Assembly (NCBI GenBank): GCA_963930775.1
Contig: OZ005693.1
Location: 558,001-622,000 of the forward strand
Length of the DNA stretch: 64,000 bases
Origin: Cliona cf. orientalis
Taxonomy: Eukaryota > Porifera > Demospongiae > Clionaida > Clionaidae
Reading direction: 5' to 3'
A program made the position numbers and the translations under genes. The notes under the pieces were generated by a model. The model was not told the DNA's origin and searched no databases. It saw only the letters and a list, made by a program, of their open reading frames with translations. Below, one piece after another: positions 22,584 through 33,510 of the stretch (position 1 is its first letter; every line of letters starts with the position of its first letter).

Positions 22584-23594
22584 AAGAGGAGAGAGATGGT
22601 CAATAACAAGAATTATCTTTCTGCCTCCAACATACTTGTTCCCTGTAGACCTGCGGCTTCCCTCTCTTTGAGGTCTTGGGTGGGGCTGGCTCCGCCTCCT
22701 CCATTATGTCATACTGAAACCGAAGGTTCTCTGGATCCATGCTCACCTCGCCAGTCGCTATCGCACTCAAATCTACACCATACACAATAACAGGGACCAC
22801 TCATAATCCAGGAATAATGATTACTTATGCAGCTCAGAGTGCTCTAGAGCTGAATATGTGCTCCATAGTTTCCTGAAGTTTATGAAAATCTTACAATTTT
22901 TCCGCAAAAACATCTGACCAGCCAAATTAGGTTGCAAAGGAAATGGAAAAAAAAAAATTTTTTTTTGGCCAAAATGAACGATGATATATTATAGTAGCAA
23001 AAATTATTTTACTGGTGCATGAAAAGAACCCCTGTGGCTACAAAATTTAATAAAGAAACTTGATGCTTGCTCGTACCTTCCACGAGGTGAGGCTGTTGCT
23101 GGAGCACAGAGGTCAGCTCCCCACTGTTCTGTAGACCGCTGAGCACTTGAGTAAGGTCGGTCGTGTTGGTCACCGTCGGAGTGATGACAGCTGCCACCCC
23201 ACCAGGCGCACCCTGACCTCCTTCCATCGCTAATACAAACATGATTGAGCATTATAAATACTTTGCCATGATCAGCTAGCCTCGTCCTCAGGCCACTCAC
23301 ACGTTTTCAATGTTACACACGGAAAATGTAACATTGAAAACGTGGGAATGGCCTGAGGACGAGGCTAATGATCAGCTAATCGTATGGTCAAAAAAAATTG
23401 GTAGGAATTGATATTTTGCTGATATTCAGATTTAAGCAATAAAAATTTTGAATTTTTACCGACTGTGGTGGGTGTGGAAATCAGTATCTAGCATATTGGA
23501 GCAAAATCACAGCAAAATATCAATTTAAAATGGATACAAATGTATAAGACGACTATAATTAATTTTTATCACTGGCCAACGCACCCACTGAATG
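21594..23594 (-). pseudogene. NFYB: NF-YB copy B, 5'-truncated
   Basis: Exons: remnant of exon 1 23573-23594, exon 2 23077-23229, exon 3 22636-22772, exon 4 22438-22503, exon 5 22291-22358, exon 6 22011-22140, exon 7 21711-21950, exon 8 21594-21620 (QLLSTNPT and stop). The histone-fold core is intact and reads AIPQNGK where copies A and C have AIPRNGK; Q is the residue usual in other animals. Exon 7 is a Q/G/S/T-rich tail 9 nt shorter than in copy C. As in copy A, exon 1 and the promoter were replaced by PUS7 sequence at 23594/23595. A protein lacking the first 113 residues could still be made from the ATG of exon 2 if a promoter exists. Confidence 0.78.
23277..23367. mobile_element. 91-bp MITE, TAG...CTA ends, 9-bp TSD
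   Basis: Same insertion as at 1339-1433, with exact TAG...CTA ends and perfect ATGATCAGC duplications at 23268-23276 and 23368-23376. The shared position shows insertion before units 1 and 2 separated and after their split from copy C. Confidence 0.9.
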
Positions 23595-25176
23595 GGAAGA
23601 GTACATCGCCCCACAACTTCCTGGATTCTTTGCAATCCTCAAGCAAAGATACGTCGATAGACTCTTCTCAAGATTCTGTTTAATTAAATATTTGCATGAC
23701 TTCCTGTTTTCGTAGGTACTCTGATTTCCATGTTCATGAATTATCGATAGCCGGCACCACCGTACACTTGACCGATTTCTCTATACCAGACGAGAAGAAA
23801 AAGGTGCCACAGCTCTTAATCTCATTCTAATGAGTTTTGATTGTGTGTAGCAGGCAGCAGCGGCTAACCTTGAGAATGTCTTCAGCGCTGAAGATGTTGA
23901 AAAGCTACGCACGCTGAGCGAGAGCTGTAGTGTGGACGACATCATCAGAATAAAAGTAATTAAACTTTATAATCCACATGCATGTACATGTACATGTAGT
24001 GCACATGTAAGCTGAAGTATTTTGTGTACTGTATAGCCGGAAAATTTGACGGTTTGGCGGTCTATATTACAACCACCAAATTAAAAATCTGCCAAAATTT
24101 CTTACTCGCATATATACATATGGCGATCCCGTACCAAACTACCAAATTTAATTCCAGCCAATATTTCCAGCTATACGGTGCATTCCATGTTTGATATTTC
24201 TTTTGTATAAATTGTATAATCTCCCTCCTATAGGTGTCTGGTGATAAGGAGCAGCGTACAGTCGTGCACAGGGCTATCCGTGAACACTTTCCCGGCTTGG
24301 AGAGTAAGACGGAGGATGGGGAGGACCCTGAAGAAAAAGTAATCAGTGTTCGGTATATCGACAAGAAATCAACCAAACATGGTGAGATAGTAATATTGTA
24401 ATTGTGGCATAATATAACTTCCATTAAAGAATTATTTGCCTTAAGGTATGTCCTTGGCAACTGTTGATTCTTTAAAAGCTTATTAGCAGGGAAATCAGCT
24501 TCAGGGGTAAAAACCCCTGTGGTCCCCCCTATGCTGTAAACTGATCCAAAAATACTCATACATATTCTAGGTGGTCGAAGTCAGTGGCCCCCTGATAGGG
24601 GGAACTACTGCAAATTTGTCCTCTACAAAGAGAACAAGGACACAATGGAGGCAGTGAACTTGCTGGCTCACCTTCTCAAGGTCAAAGCATCGACGCTTCA
24701 CTACGCTGGGACCAAGGATCACCGTGCCATCACATCTCAGCATGTCACAGCGTTCAGGGTGACAGCTGAGAGGCTGCTCTGCTTGAACAAAACTTGTAGG
24801 AATATTAGACTTGGAAATTTTGAGTAAGTTTCATCTTTTTTTTCTAATTTTGTAGTTAATCAAGAAAATTAATGTTGTATTGTTACTTTTGTAGGTATGT
24901 GGCAGAGCCTCTGAAGTTGGGACATTTGAAGGGAAACAAGTTCACAGTAGTTCTTAGGTGAGTATATTATTATACTTTTCACATTGATCAATACTGTTCT
25001 GATAGACAGGTGTCATGTGATGATCATGTGATCAATGGTGCAATTGGCTCACTGCGTGAGTCTGGTGTCATCAACTACTTTGGGATGCAGAGATTTGGAA
25101 CATCCACCATCCCCACCTACCAGATAGGAACGTGAGCACAGTTACTTCAATTCAGCTAGATTCTGTCATAGTATCG

Positions 25177-25396
25177 TACCGTATAGTCGGAAATATTGGT
25201 GGGAATTAAATTTGGCGGTTGAGCCCAAAATCGCTATTGCAAGAATATTGGCGGATTTAAATTTGGTAGTTGGGTACCGGATAGCCATACGTATATATAC
25301 GAGTAGGAAATTTTGGCGGATTTTAATTTGGCGGTTGTAATACAGACCGCCAAATCACCAAATTTAATTCCCCGCCAAATTTCCGGCTATACGGTA
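25177..25396. mobile_element. 220-bp MITE in PUS7-B intron (TACCGTATAG...CTATACGGTA)
   Basis: Inverted repeats starting TACCGTATAGTCGGAAA. The body repeats the phrase ATTAAATTTGGCGGTT. The same intron of copy A (3000-3065) is short and lacks it, so this is a recent insertion. Confidence 0.8.
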
Positions 25397-26499
25397 GATA
25401 AGTTTTTATCATTCTGTATTGTACACAGGTGTTTGTTGAAATCTGATTGGCAGGGAGCAATACATCTCATTCTAAAGCCAAGACCTAATGGTGACCACAC
25501 TGGCTGTACTGACATAATATTATTATCTCTCCTGAAAGCTCAGAAGTACTACAATAATATTATTGATATAATGTTATGATTTTGCAGAGAATGGGGAGAT
25601 AAGGTGTGCAAGGCAGTACTACCTGGAGACTAAAGATGCAGCTGGCGCACTGGCCAAGATGCCAAAATGGCGCTCGGTGGAGAAGAGCCTGCTCCAAGGA
25701 CTAGCAAAACATGCAGAGAAGTCTAATCTTCTGGGAGCATTGAACTTTGTGAGCACATGCATAATGTTTCGCTTGTAGCTGATATTAATCTCTCTCTCTC
25801 TCTCTCTCTTTCAATTTTGTAGATTCCTCGAAACACTAGGATGATGTATGTCCACAGTTGGCAAAGTCTAGTCTGGAACAAGATAGCTTCGTGGAGAATC
25901 AGAGAGCTGGGGCGGACGATTCAGACAGGAGACATAGTTAGAAAGCCAAGGAGCAAGCAGGCATCCAAAGAATCGGAATCCAATGAATGTGGTGGAGAAG
26001 ATGAGGCAGAGAAGTGTTGCAATGGCGGCCCCGGTGATAGCGAGGTTGAGTTCGTCACTGAAGATAATGTCAGTTCTTACTCCATCGATGATGTGGTACT
26101 GCCCCTGCCTGGATGGAATGTCAAACTACCCAACAATCAATGTGAGTTGGTCACTGTCGATCATTGCTAATTAAGGCTACACATCATAATCACATAATTT
26201 TATACCCCATTTATCTCTATAATTATTATCATTATAATTATTTGTATAGGTGGAGAGCAGTACCTTAGGCTGCTCACAGTGGAGAGCTTCACACTGGAAG
26301 AGTTGAAACACAGAGTCAAGTGAGATTATATTCTAGAATCGATCATTGTACACCTGGTCATTTTTATGATCATTATGTACTGTTAATTGTTGTCATAGAG
26401 ATTTCTCATTGATGGGAAGCTACAGATCTCTGATTGTAAAACCAACTGACATCACTTGGTAGGTCACAAAACCAATGAGTCTGTAGTCTTATAGTCTAC

Positions 26500-26920
26500 A
26501 AGGAGTGAGCTCGCTCAGAGGAGGTAGGACACGCTTGACCTTTGGCTAATAATTCACTAATTAAATCGCTGGTATAGGCTTTTGTGAATGTTTTTAGAGA
26601 ATATATCATTGCGATTTTCGAACTCAGCGCTATTGATTTAGTGGGGGAGCCCCTCTTTGTTAGCACTGTAGAGTAATTTTTAGGTCCTTGGAATGTTAAT
26701 CAAAGTGGCTAATTGACATTCCAAAGACCTAAAAATTGCTCTATAGTGCTAACTAAGAGGGGCTCCCCCACTAAATCAATAGCGCTGAGTTCGCAAATCG
26801 CAACGATATCCTCTAAAACTCTTCACGAAAGCCTCTACTAGCGATTTAATTAGTGAACTATAAGCCAAAGGTCAAGCGTGTCCTACCTCCTCTGGAGCTC
26901 GCTTCGCTCGCTCACTCCTT
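26500..26920. mobile_element. 421-bp long-armed foldback element in PUS7-B intron 12
   Basis: Nearly the whole element folds back: arms of about 200 nt starting AAGGAGTGAGC, with internal blocks such as GAGGTAGGACACGCTTGACC and GGGGCTCCCCCACTAAATCA in inverted pairs. It is part of a 1.67-kb block absent from the matching intron of copy A. Confidence 0.85.
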
Positions 26921-27456
26921 TATCTCTGTGCTGCATATTATTGTGCATGTGACGTCGACGACCTTTACCTACATATTTGTGTGCATGCGCATGAGCAAGC
27001 TAGCGCACGTGTACATCCTGGTTGATCATGTGACTTTGCAATCAGCTAGCTCAAGAAATTCGTTAGTTGTCTTGCAGCTTCACTCGCAAGGGCTCAGAAG
27101 AGAAGATGCTTAGAATAGAATCGCCTTCTTCTGGAAAGCATCTATGGGCAACGTCGGCTCCAGAGTGTCATCCCTTTGCATTCTCCAGGCCCCCATTGTA
27201 AGTGGTACAGTTCACTGAGTCCTAGGCTAGTTTTGACCTGGCGGTTTTTTGAAGTAGCTCACTTTACTCGCTGCTGGGGCCATAGCCAGCTGTGTCAGTG
27301 GGCTATCTGTTGTATCGCCCCAAGTCCAGCGATGCCTAGAAATAATGGTATTTTAGCTCGGGTCAAATCGCTTCCGGTCACCTCCCGCTCGTACAGACGC
27401 ACGCACGCACGGACAACTATAATCTTAGTATAAGTAGTGACATGCAGGGCCTGTTT

Positions 27457-28139
27457 GGGGCGAGCCTGAGCTGAGCCTCTGTCAGTAGCTGCGACTAAAA
27501 AACTTTAATAAAGCCATAGCACGATAAATCTTGAAGACTACTGGTACAGATCCAAGCAAACAATGACAGACAGTCTCATAGTGCCGTGTAGGCCTGTAAG
27601 TCTACAGCTGCATGATAGTCCCCTTCCATCCTTCAGTACCGACAGTCAATACAAAGTTTTACCAGAGTCATCAGTGAGCAGTACGTCTAGTCTATCTTTA
27701 TCGTATTCTTAGCTGGTCCTTGCGCTATTGAGCTGATGACAGGCTCTATCTCGCTCAGAGTGTCCTCCTTTGGAGCCTTCTGCTTGCTTCTGTACGGCGC
27801 ACGATGCGCTCTCTCTCTTTCGCGCCTTCTTTGAAGCCTTTTCTCTCTCTTCGCTTCAGCAGATTGAGTGTTAGTAGAACTCATACTAAAACAGTAGCAA
27901 AGAACAAGTATAGTCGTAATAAAGTGGCCTTTGAAATAATTCAATGTGTCAAAAAAACACGAGACTATGCTGACGCAAATGTTTTCATGCGGCCTTTTGA
28001 AATATACCGCGCAGCGCTGTACAATGTCTATGGCGGTTCACGCGTGACGGACGTACCATACATAATAATAATAATATATGGATTGCGAGCGTTCACCTCG
28101 TCTATGTGGGGCTCGCTCAGGCTCGCCCCAATGATAGAA
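27457..28139. mobile_element. 683-bp element with GGGGCGAGCCTGAGC inverted ends
   Basis: Inverted termini of about 16 bp (GGGGCGAGCCTGAGC). Inside, the minus strand has an 85-codon frame with a very basic stretch (KREKRLQRRRERERAHRA) similar in character to N-termini of transposon-encoded proteins; it stops without further domains. CCAATGA occurs both at the left edge of the 1.67-kb block (26471-26477) and at 28138-28144, so the block may have entered as one unit. Confidence 0.55.
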
Positions 28140-29308
28140 ATTATGAAACATGTACTTTAATATTGTCTACAATTAATTTTATGTCATTATATTATTATTG
28201 AACATGCATTTCAGGGACATGTTTCGCTACGATGATGTCACCATACCTCAAGTGCTCAGCGATGTCGATATAATTGAAGGGAAGGACCCACCACAATCAT
28301 CACCAGGTACTGTTGTGCTTACCGTACTTAATCTAATACTAGTGACGCACGGAAAATGATAATTTCAATTTTGAAAACATGCGGTTTTCTGGTAAAGGTC
28401 GTCAATCACTCATATAAACGTTATGAGAATTCGTAAAGTGCTAATTTATTGCATCAAGGGAAATTGGATCATGCGTTGTATTCGATTAACTACGGTATAT
28501 TATAAAAAAATCATGGGCATTGTACATGACAATGAATTTCATGCTTCAACTTCATTCTTTTGTGATAATAATTATTATTATAATATTATTATTATTATTC
28601 TGATACAGGCGGCCAGTTGAAAGGTGTTAGGCTTGAGTTCAGTCTTCCCCCGTCCTCCTACGCCACGATGGTGATCAGAGAGCTGACTCACATGGACACC
28701 TCTTCTGCCTACCAGACTACGCTGAACCCCACCAGCAACAACCAACCTTCATAATAGTATACGACGTACATTGTGTTTCTCTCTCTCTCTCTTTCTCTAT
28801 TATCGTAGAATCGATAGACTCTATAAGTAGGGATGGGCCAGACACTCCCATAATCATAGATCTACTGATTATTAAAAATTTTAATATTATCTCTGTATTT
28901 TATTTTCCAATAATCATATTTTTGCACTTTCATTAAGCAGTCAATTATGAAAATTAAAATATAATGTTAGTGGAGAAGGAAATTGGAGGGAAAGATACAG
29001 AAATGATAACAACAGTAATAGAACTAATTGATTAATAATTATTAAATCTTGAGATCAAGTGGGATTGGTTGATAATAATTGCTGTACATGTGTGGGCGCC
29101 TATAGTAGAAATGGACCCTTCTGCCACCTATGTTCATTTAGCGTTTAAAGTTGGTGCATATATAAGTCATGATGTAATGGTGCTACAGGGTTAAAATTTA
29201 TACACATGGTGGAGTTGGGGTCAAAAAGTTTTTTGGTGGTTTCCATAGCAACGGCATCTTTATTTAATTAGCGTGCTTAGAGTAGAAAGGTTGAAGTGAG
29301 CACATGGT

Positions 29309-31208
29309 TGGGTTATGGAATAAGACGGCCTTTGGCCTTGTGGCTTTATGGCCAAATGGCCTTATTAAAGCTATAACTATTATGCAATAATTTGTCCCTG
29401 TTTAAAGGTACCATGGACTACTCTAACCTGTCAGCAGATCTCTTGCTAGGAATAGCTACTCATGACTCTGTGTCAATTTTGATCTGATATGAAATTTTAA
29501 TATTGAATATTGAACTATCCCATCAGTGAAAAGATGCACTTGTTTGATCATGCTGGTGCAATTAGATTCTTCCGAAATAAATGGTCCCCATAACAACAGT
29601 ATCCTATCCACAGTCGAGTCCAACTTGTATTTAAACATGCTTTTGTGTTCTGATAGTATCATTTAGCTCCACAACTGTGATTAGCTAAATACCGGTGCAT
29701 GTCTGAACTCTTGAATCTTGCCTCAGTCATTGCATGGGCATGGCGTATATATACTATTGATTTAGTATTTATATGGTATCAACATCCAATATTGTACTAT
29801 CACGCCATGATGGTCTGGCCCCTGGCATAAATTGTAATCCCTCCAGCCCGTGGTTGTCCACTGCACCTATATATATTATGGTCCCCCTGGACAAACCCTG
29901 GAGACTAACCCTGCCATACAGACCCTTGAGACTAATCTTGCTATAACCGAAACCCAGCCCTAAATGGTGAGGGACCTATGATGTACGGTTGCCATGGATG
30001 GTCCTCAATAGTATGACAGTACTCAAAGTGACACAAAATTGATGAGATGTCAAATAATTAGCTATTATTATTATTATTACTGTATGATCTAATCACAGGT
30101 ACAGTGGTGTCGCCAGGGGGGGTGCATGTGCAGGCCCGTAGGCAGGGGGGGGGTGCAGGGGGGTGCACGTGCACCCCCTTTTTTCAGCCTAATAATTGCA
30201 TGTCATTTCACAGAAAGTCTTAATTGCATGAGCAATAGACTGAGGCTGCATGCTACCCTCTTGACAAAACCACACTTAGTGCAGCTAATTAACATCACAC
30301 CTCAATCAATAAGCAGTTGTGACCAATACATGCATAAAAGCAAGCAAGAAATATTCCAACCCTTGTTGCGAGTACATTATAGTAATTAAACGCATACACA
30401 TGTGCACTCCCCTTTTAAAAAGTCTGGCTACGGGCCTGATGTGGGTTCATTTGCACCCAATCCATGCACCTGTGCACCCATCCTATGCATGATATTGTGT
30501 ACATGTAGTTTTGTTGCGCCCACACTATCACAGCCAGTGATGTAACATGTCATGTATACATCACTACATATTACATAGACTGTCTACATGGAATAGTACC
30601 TAGTTAGGTTATTACACTATTAATAGTACTACAATGTCATGTATACTATAGTACACTTCCGCTAGCTTTATGCATCCACCTGTGCGGCTACTTTCGATAA
30701 CTTGCACCCAGTTAAACAATTGCCTAGAGACGCCACTGCACAGGTGTGTAGTAAATTAATAGAGATACCCTGTCATATCGACACCCTGTCATATCGACAC
30801 AAGCATGTTACTGCCGTTAAGTTGGACTCAAATGTCGTGTACCAGGACAGGATACCGTTGTTATGGGGACTATTTATCTTGGAAGCATCATAATTGCACC
30901 AGCATGATCAAATGAGTGCGTGTGTACCTATTCTTTTCACTGATCTGATAGTTTAACATTCATTCAGCGTCAGATCAAAACTGACCCAGAGTCAATCATG
31001 AGTAGCTAGCTATTCATAGCAAGAGACCTGGGGACAGGCTAGAGTCACAGTCCAAACTAGTCTCGCGGAGCCAGACCCTCTCCCCCCCGCGTAAGGGTCT
31101 GGCTCCGCGAGACTAAGTCCAAACAGGGACAAATTGCTTGCTTTGCTTAAGGCCATTACCATAAAGCCACAAGGCCAAAGGCCATTAGGCCATCTTTTTC
31201 CATAACCC
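29309..31208. mobile_element. 1.9-kb element with about 380-bp terminal inverted repeats
   Basis: Left arm from GGGTTATGGAATAAG, right arm its complement ending CCATAACCC. Arms extend to about 29690 and 30760. Flanked by CACATGGT (29301-29308 and 31209-31216), an 8-bp target duplication as in hAT or P-type elements. Nested inside are a CAGGCCCGTAGGCAG...GGCTACGGGCCTG element (30131-30440) and the 58-bp MITE at 31058. A second copy of the same family is at 32340-34612. Confidence 0.75.
31058..31115. mobile_element. 58-bp minimal MITE with perfect 22-bp inverted repeats
   Basis: Two 22-bp arms starting TAGTCTCGCGGAGCCAGACC are exact complements around a 14-nt loop. The insertion is bounded by the perfect 9-bp duplication AGTCCAAAC (31049-31057, 31116-31124). 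It sits in the right arm of the 1.9-kb element. Confidence 0.92.
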
Positions 31209-31807
31209 CACATGGTCAGAAGATAATCAACACTGGAGTATCCCCAACAGCGCTCTTGAGGTGAGATCTGGCATTTATGACTGAACTATAAGATAGATAT
31301 AATGCCAACTGGTATAATAAGTCTACCTAAGCGCCTTCCCTTTTGTATTTTAGGTGTTTTATCACGACTGAGCCATCTGGCTCTGAGTGTGAGACCGATG
31401 AGGGTTTCCAAGGATTTTCTACCAACTAGCAGTGCTGTACTCACAGTTAATGACACTCACATACCCAAAAATCGGTTTAAGGACCTTGGAGGGCTAAAAT
31501 TATGATTGTGCTAATTTCATTCAGTGTAAAAACTGGCATGTACCTTTATCGTCATTTTGGCCATTAATGCATTTGTGTGTATGTATTTCCTTATTTACTT
31601 GTTTATATGTCAAAGTTTCTCTCCCACAAAAAATTAAGTCATACAGTAAGAGAATTATACCAAAAACTAAATTTTGGTACCAGTGGCAGAAGGGTCCATT
31701 TCTACTCTGGGCGCCCACATGTAGTATCACGAGAATGGGAGGGAGAGAGCAATGGAATATAAACCTTATGCTTGTCATGATAATAATATTACATCACTTA
31801 CCAGTAT

Positions 31808-32155
31808 ATTTTGTCTGCTTTGGTGAACTAAAAATGGATTAAAACAGTTGTTAATTAGCTCACTAATTATATAACTAGGAATTTACTTCTCTGTATTTCT
31901 GTAGGTAGAGTTTTAAAGGTTCTATGTACATGTAGTTGTCAAATCCTAATGTTGCCATGGCAACGAGTATGTTGTCTTCAGTGATGGTCTTTCTCTTCTC
32001 AGTGATGCATGCACTTAACGCTAGCTCTCTAATGAGGGTTAAACGTAATTAGAAAACTTATTAGCATCATATCCAGGTCCATGCCAGCATGGAGATTGGG
32101 GAATGGGAATAGGCCTGAGCACGATTCAGCAAAATTTAATACATAATGGTGGTTC
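31808..32155 (-). pseudogene. NFYB: NF-YB copy D, decayed 3' fragment
   Basis: Corresponds to the end of exon 7, exon 6 and part of the following intron of NF-YB. Exon 6 is damaged: extra bases in the UTR-proximal part (GTACATGTAG), and an insertion in the KCIAEKRK-coding stretch (ATGCATGCAC in place of ATGCAC) shift the frame. At about 32155 it is joined directly to AMDHD1 sequence. Confidence 0.8.
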
Positions 32156-32263
32156 GAGGATGGCCAGGTTCTTCATGGCTGTTCCTTTTAGCGCCTTCTC
32201 CCTGCCAGAGCAGACCAACACCAGCTGGGAGGCATTCCTGATGCGAAGAAAGTGACTAGCCAT
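32156..32263 (-). pseudogene. AMDHD1: AMDHD1 exon 1 fragment, frame kept but truncated
   Basis: The minus strand from the ATG at 32261-32263 reads an open frame with MASHFLRIRNASQLVLVCSG and then KALKGTAMKNLAIL, which matches the N-terminus of animal imidazolonepropionase. The rest of the exon, with the metal-binding His-x-His, is missing because NF-YB sequence starts here. Read together with 5527-5839 it shows that a complete AMDHD1 exon 1 was in the ancestral unit and decayed differently in each copy. Confidence 0.75.
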
Positions 32264-32402
32264 CACTGCCTGGATCCAGGCACTACGGCGCACGCGAATC
32301 CAGATCCACTGTGACAGTACATGTACAGTGCTTGCCTTGGGATTATGAAATAAGATGGCCTAATGGCCTCTGGCCTTGTGGCTTATGGCCAAATGGCCTT
32401 AA

Positions 32403-32917
32403 AGGCATTGTGCCACGATATAAGGGCTATTTTTAGTAAATTAGTGTCACACGTGATATAACCGCGCCCATTAGATTGAAATCTGGCAGCCACTTTTCAA
32501 TCAATGGTTGTAGTTCGCGGTAGCAGAACGCGATCGGTCCAAGAAAGGCTCAAGGGTTGGAGCTGGAAGGTCTTCAGCTAGCGGCGGAAGGTAAGAGGTC
32601 TACCAGGGGGACGGGCGAGAGTCGGCCTTGCCATAGTAGCGATGTCTATGTCTAGCTAGATCCACCACATGCGAGGTGGTATACCACGAGTAGATTTACC
32701 TTTAGCGAGGGCTAGTAGGTCGAGAAACAGACGGAGATACCAGTCCTATGGCAGCGCCACGAGTAGCTAAGTCCTTGCCTTGTCCTTCGATGGCGTTCTG
32801 GAGTCCACGAGGAGCGCGCGACAATATTTTTGTACGTGCGCGATTTATCACAACGCGAGCCCGTACACTAGATCTAAAAATAGTAACAATCACCACTTAT
32901 ATCGTGACACAATGCCT
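32403..32917. mobile_element. 515-bp TTAA-flanked MITE
   Basis: Inverted ends AGGCATTGTGCCACGATATA, flanked by TTAA at 32399-32402 and 32918-32921. It interrupts the left arm of the long-TIR element, so it is younger than that element. Non-coding. Confidence 0.82.
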
Positions 32918-33097
32918 TTAAGCTAAGCAAGCAATTTGTCCCTGTTGGAGGTACCATGGACTGTGACTTTCTGTATCAGTTTTGATCTGACACTGAATGA
33001 ATGTTAAACTATCAGATCAGTGAAAAGAATAGGTACACATGCACTCATTTGATCATGCTGGTGCAGTTGGATTCTTCCGAAATAAGTAGTCCCCATA

Positions 33098-33510
33098 AGG
33101 CCAGGAAAAGAAAATTTTTAGTTTCTCAGGCTTTTCCAGCTAAGAAATGATGCGGGCGGGCGGCTTTTTATTTTATTTTTTATTTTTTTGGGGCGTGGTC
33201 TATCACTAACCACGCCCACTTACAGCCGACCTCGTGCAAAAAAAGTTTGAAAAGTGACTGGTCTTAGTTAATCTATAGTGTTTTATAGCTTAGCCATCAA
33301 AGAAGCAGTTTTGAGAAGTCAGATGTCTGCCAGAGAGTGCCAAGGCTGATGCTCAAACACAGCCAGCCAACGACATGAACGAGATCGAGCGGTAAGCTAG
33401 CCGTTAATTTAATTACCACACCCACTTAATTAAAAAAAAAAAAAAAGGCCCAGCAGCCAAAAAGTGATGCGGGCGGGCCTGAGAAACTAATATTTTTTTT
33501 TGCCTGGCCT
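33098..33510. mobile_element. 413-bp MITE (AGGCCAGGAAAAGAAAATTT)
   Basis: Inverted ends AGGCCAGG...CCTGGCCT, with GTTTCTCAGGC and GCCTGAGAAAC as the inner pair. A direct repeat with GATGCGGGCGGGC is seen at 33149-33161 and 33467-33479. Non-coding. Confidence 0.65.

Larger units (their letters stand above)
23595..28754 (+). pseudogene. PUS7: PUS7 copy B: catalytic exon present, start and first donor lost
   Basis: TruD-family pseudouridine synthase. Exons: 23595-23646, 23716-23803, 23854-23955, 24234-24381, 24571-24823, 24895-24957, 25006-25131, 25429-25490, 25588-25748, 25823-26141, 26250-26319, 26399-26458, 28215-28306 and 28609-28754 (TAA). Exon 5 carries GNYCKFVLYKENKDT and AGTKDHRA with the catalytic Asp; exon 7 carries NYFGMQRFGTSTIP. 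All these exons keep phase. Two defects are visible: no start codon, because the N-terminal exons were lost at the NF-YB junction, and the first donor, GT in copy A, is AT here (AAAGATACG), so read-through meets a stop. It could only be expressed from a start inside a later exon. Confidence 0.8.
29093..31717. mobile_element. 2.6-kb composite insertion with TGGGCGCC inverted ends
   Basis: Ends start TGGGCGCC and include TAGAAATGGACCCTTCTGCCA in inverted orientation (about 35 nt). The flanks join perfectly without it in the other copies (ATTGCTGTACATGTAGTATC at 52142); CATGTG/CATGTA at the ends suggests a 6-bp duplication. The interior consists of further nested elements. No transposase frame was found. 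Confidence 0.75.

Noticed and set aside
27687-27944. Arg/Lys-rich 85-codon frame as a real gene
   Set aside because: Too short, no partner exons, inside a foldback-bounded element; noted only as a possible relic of a transposon protein.
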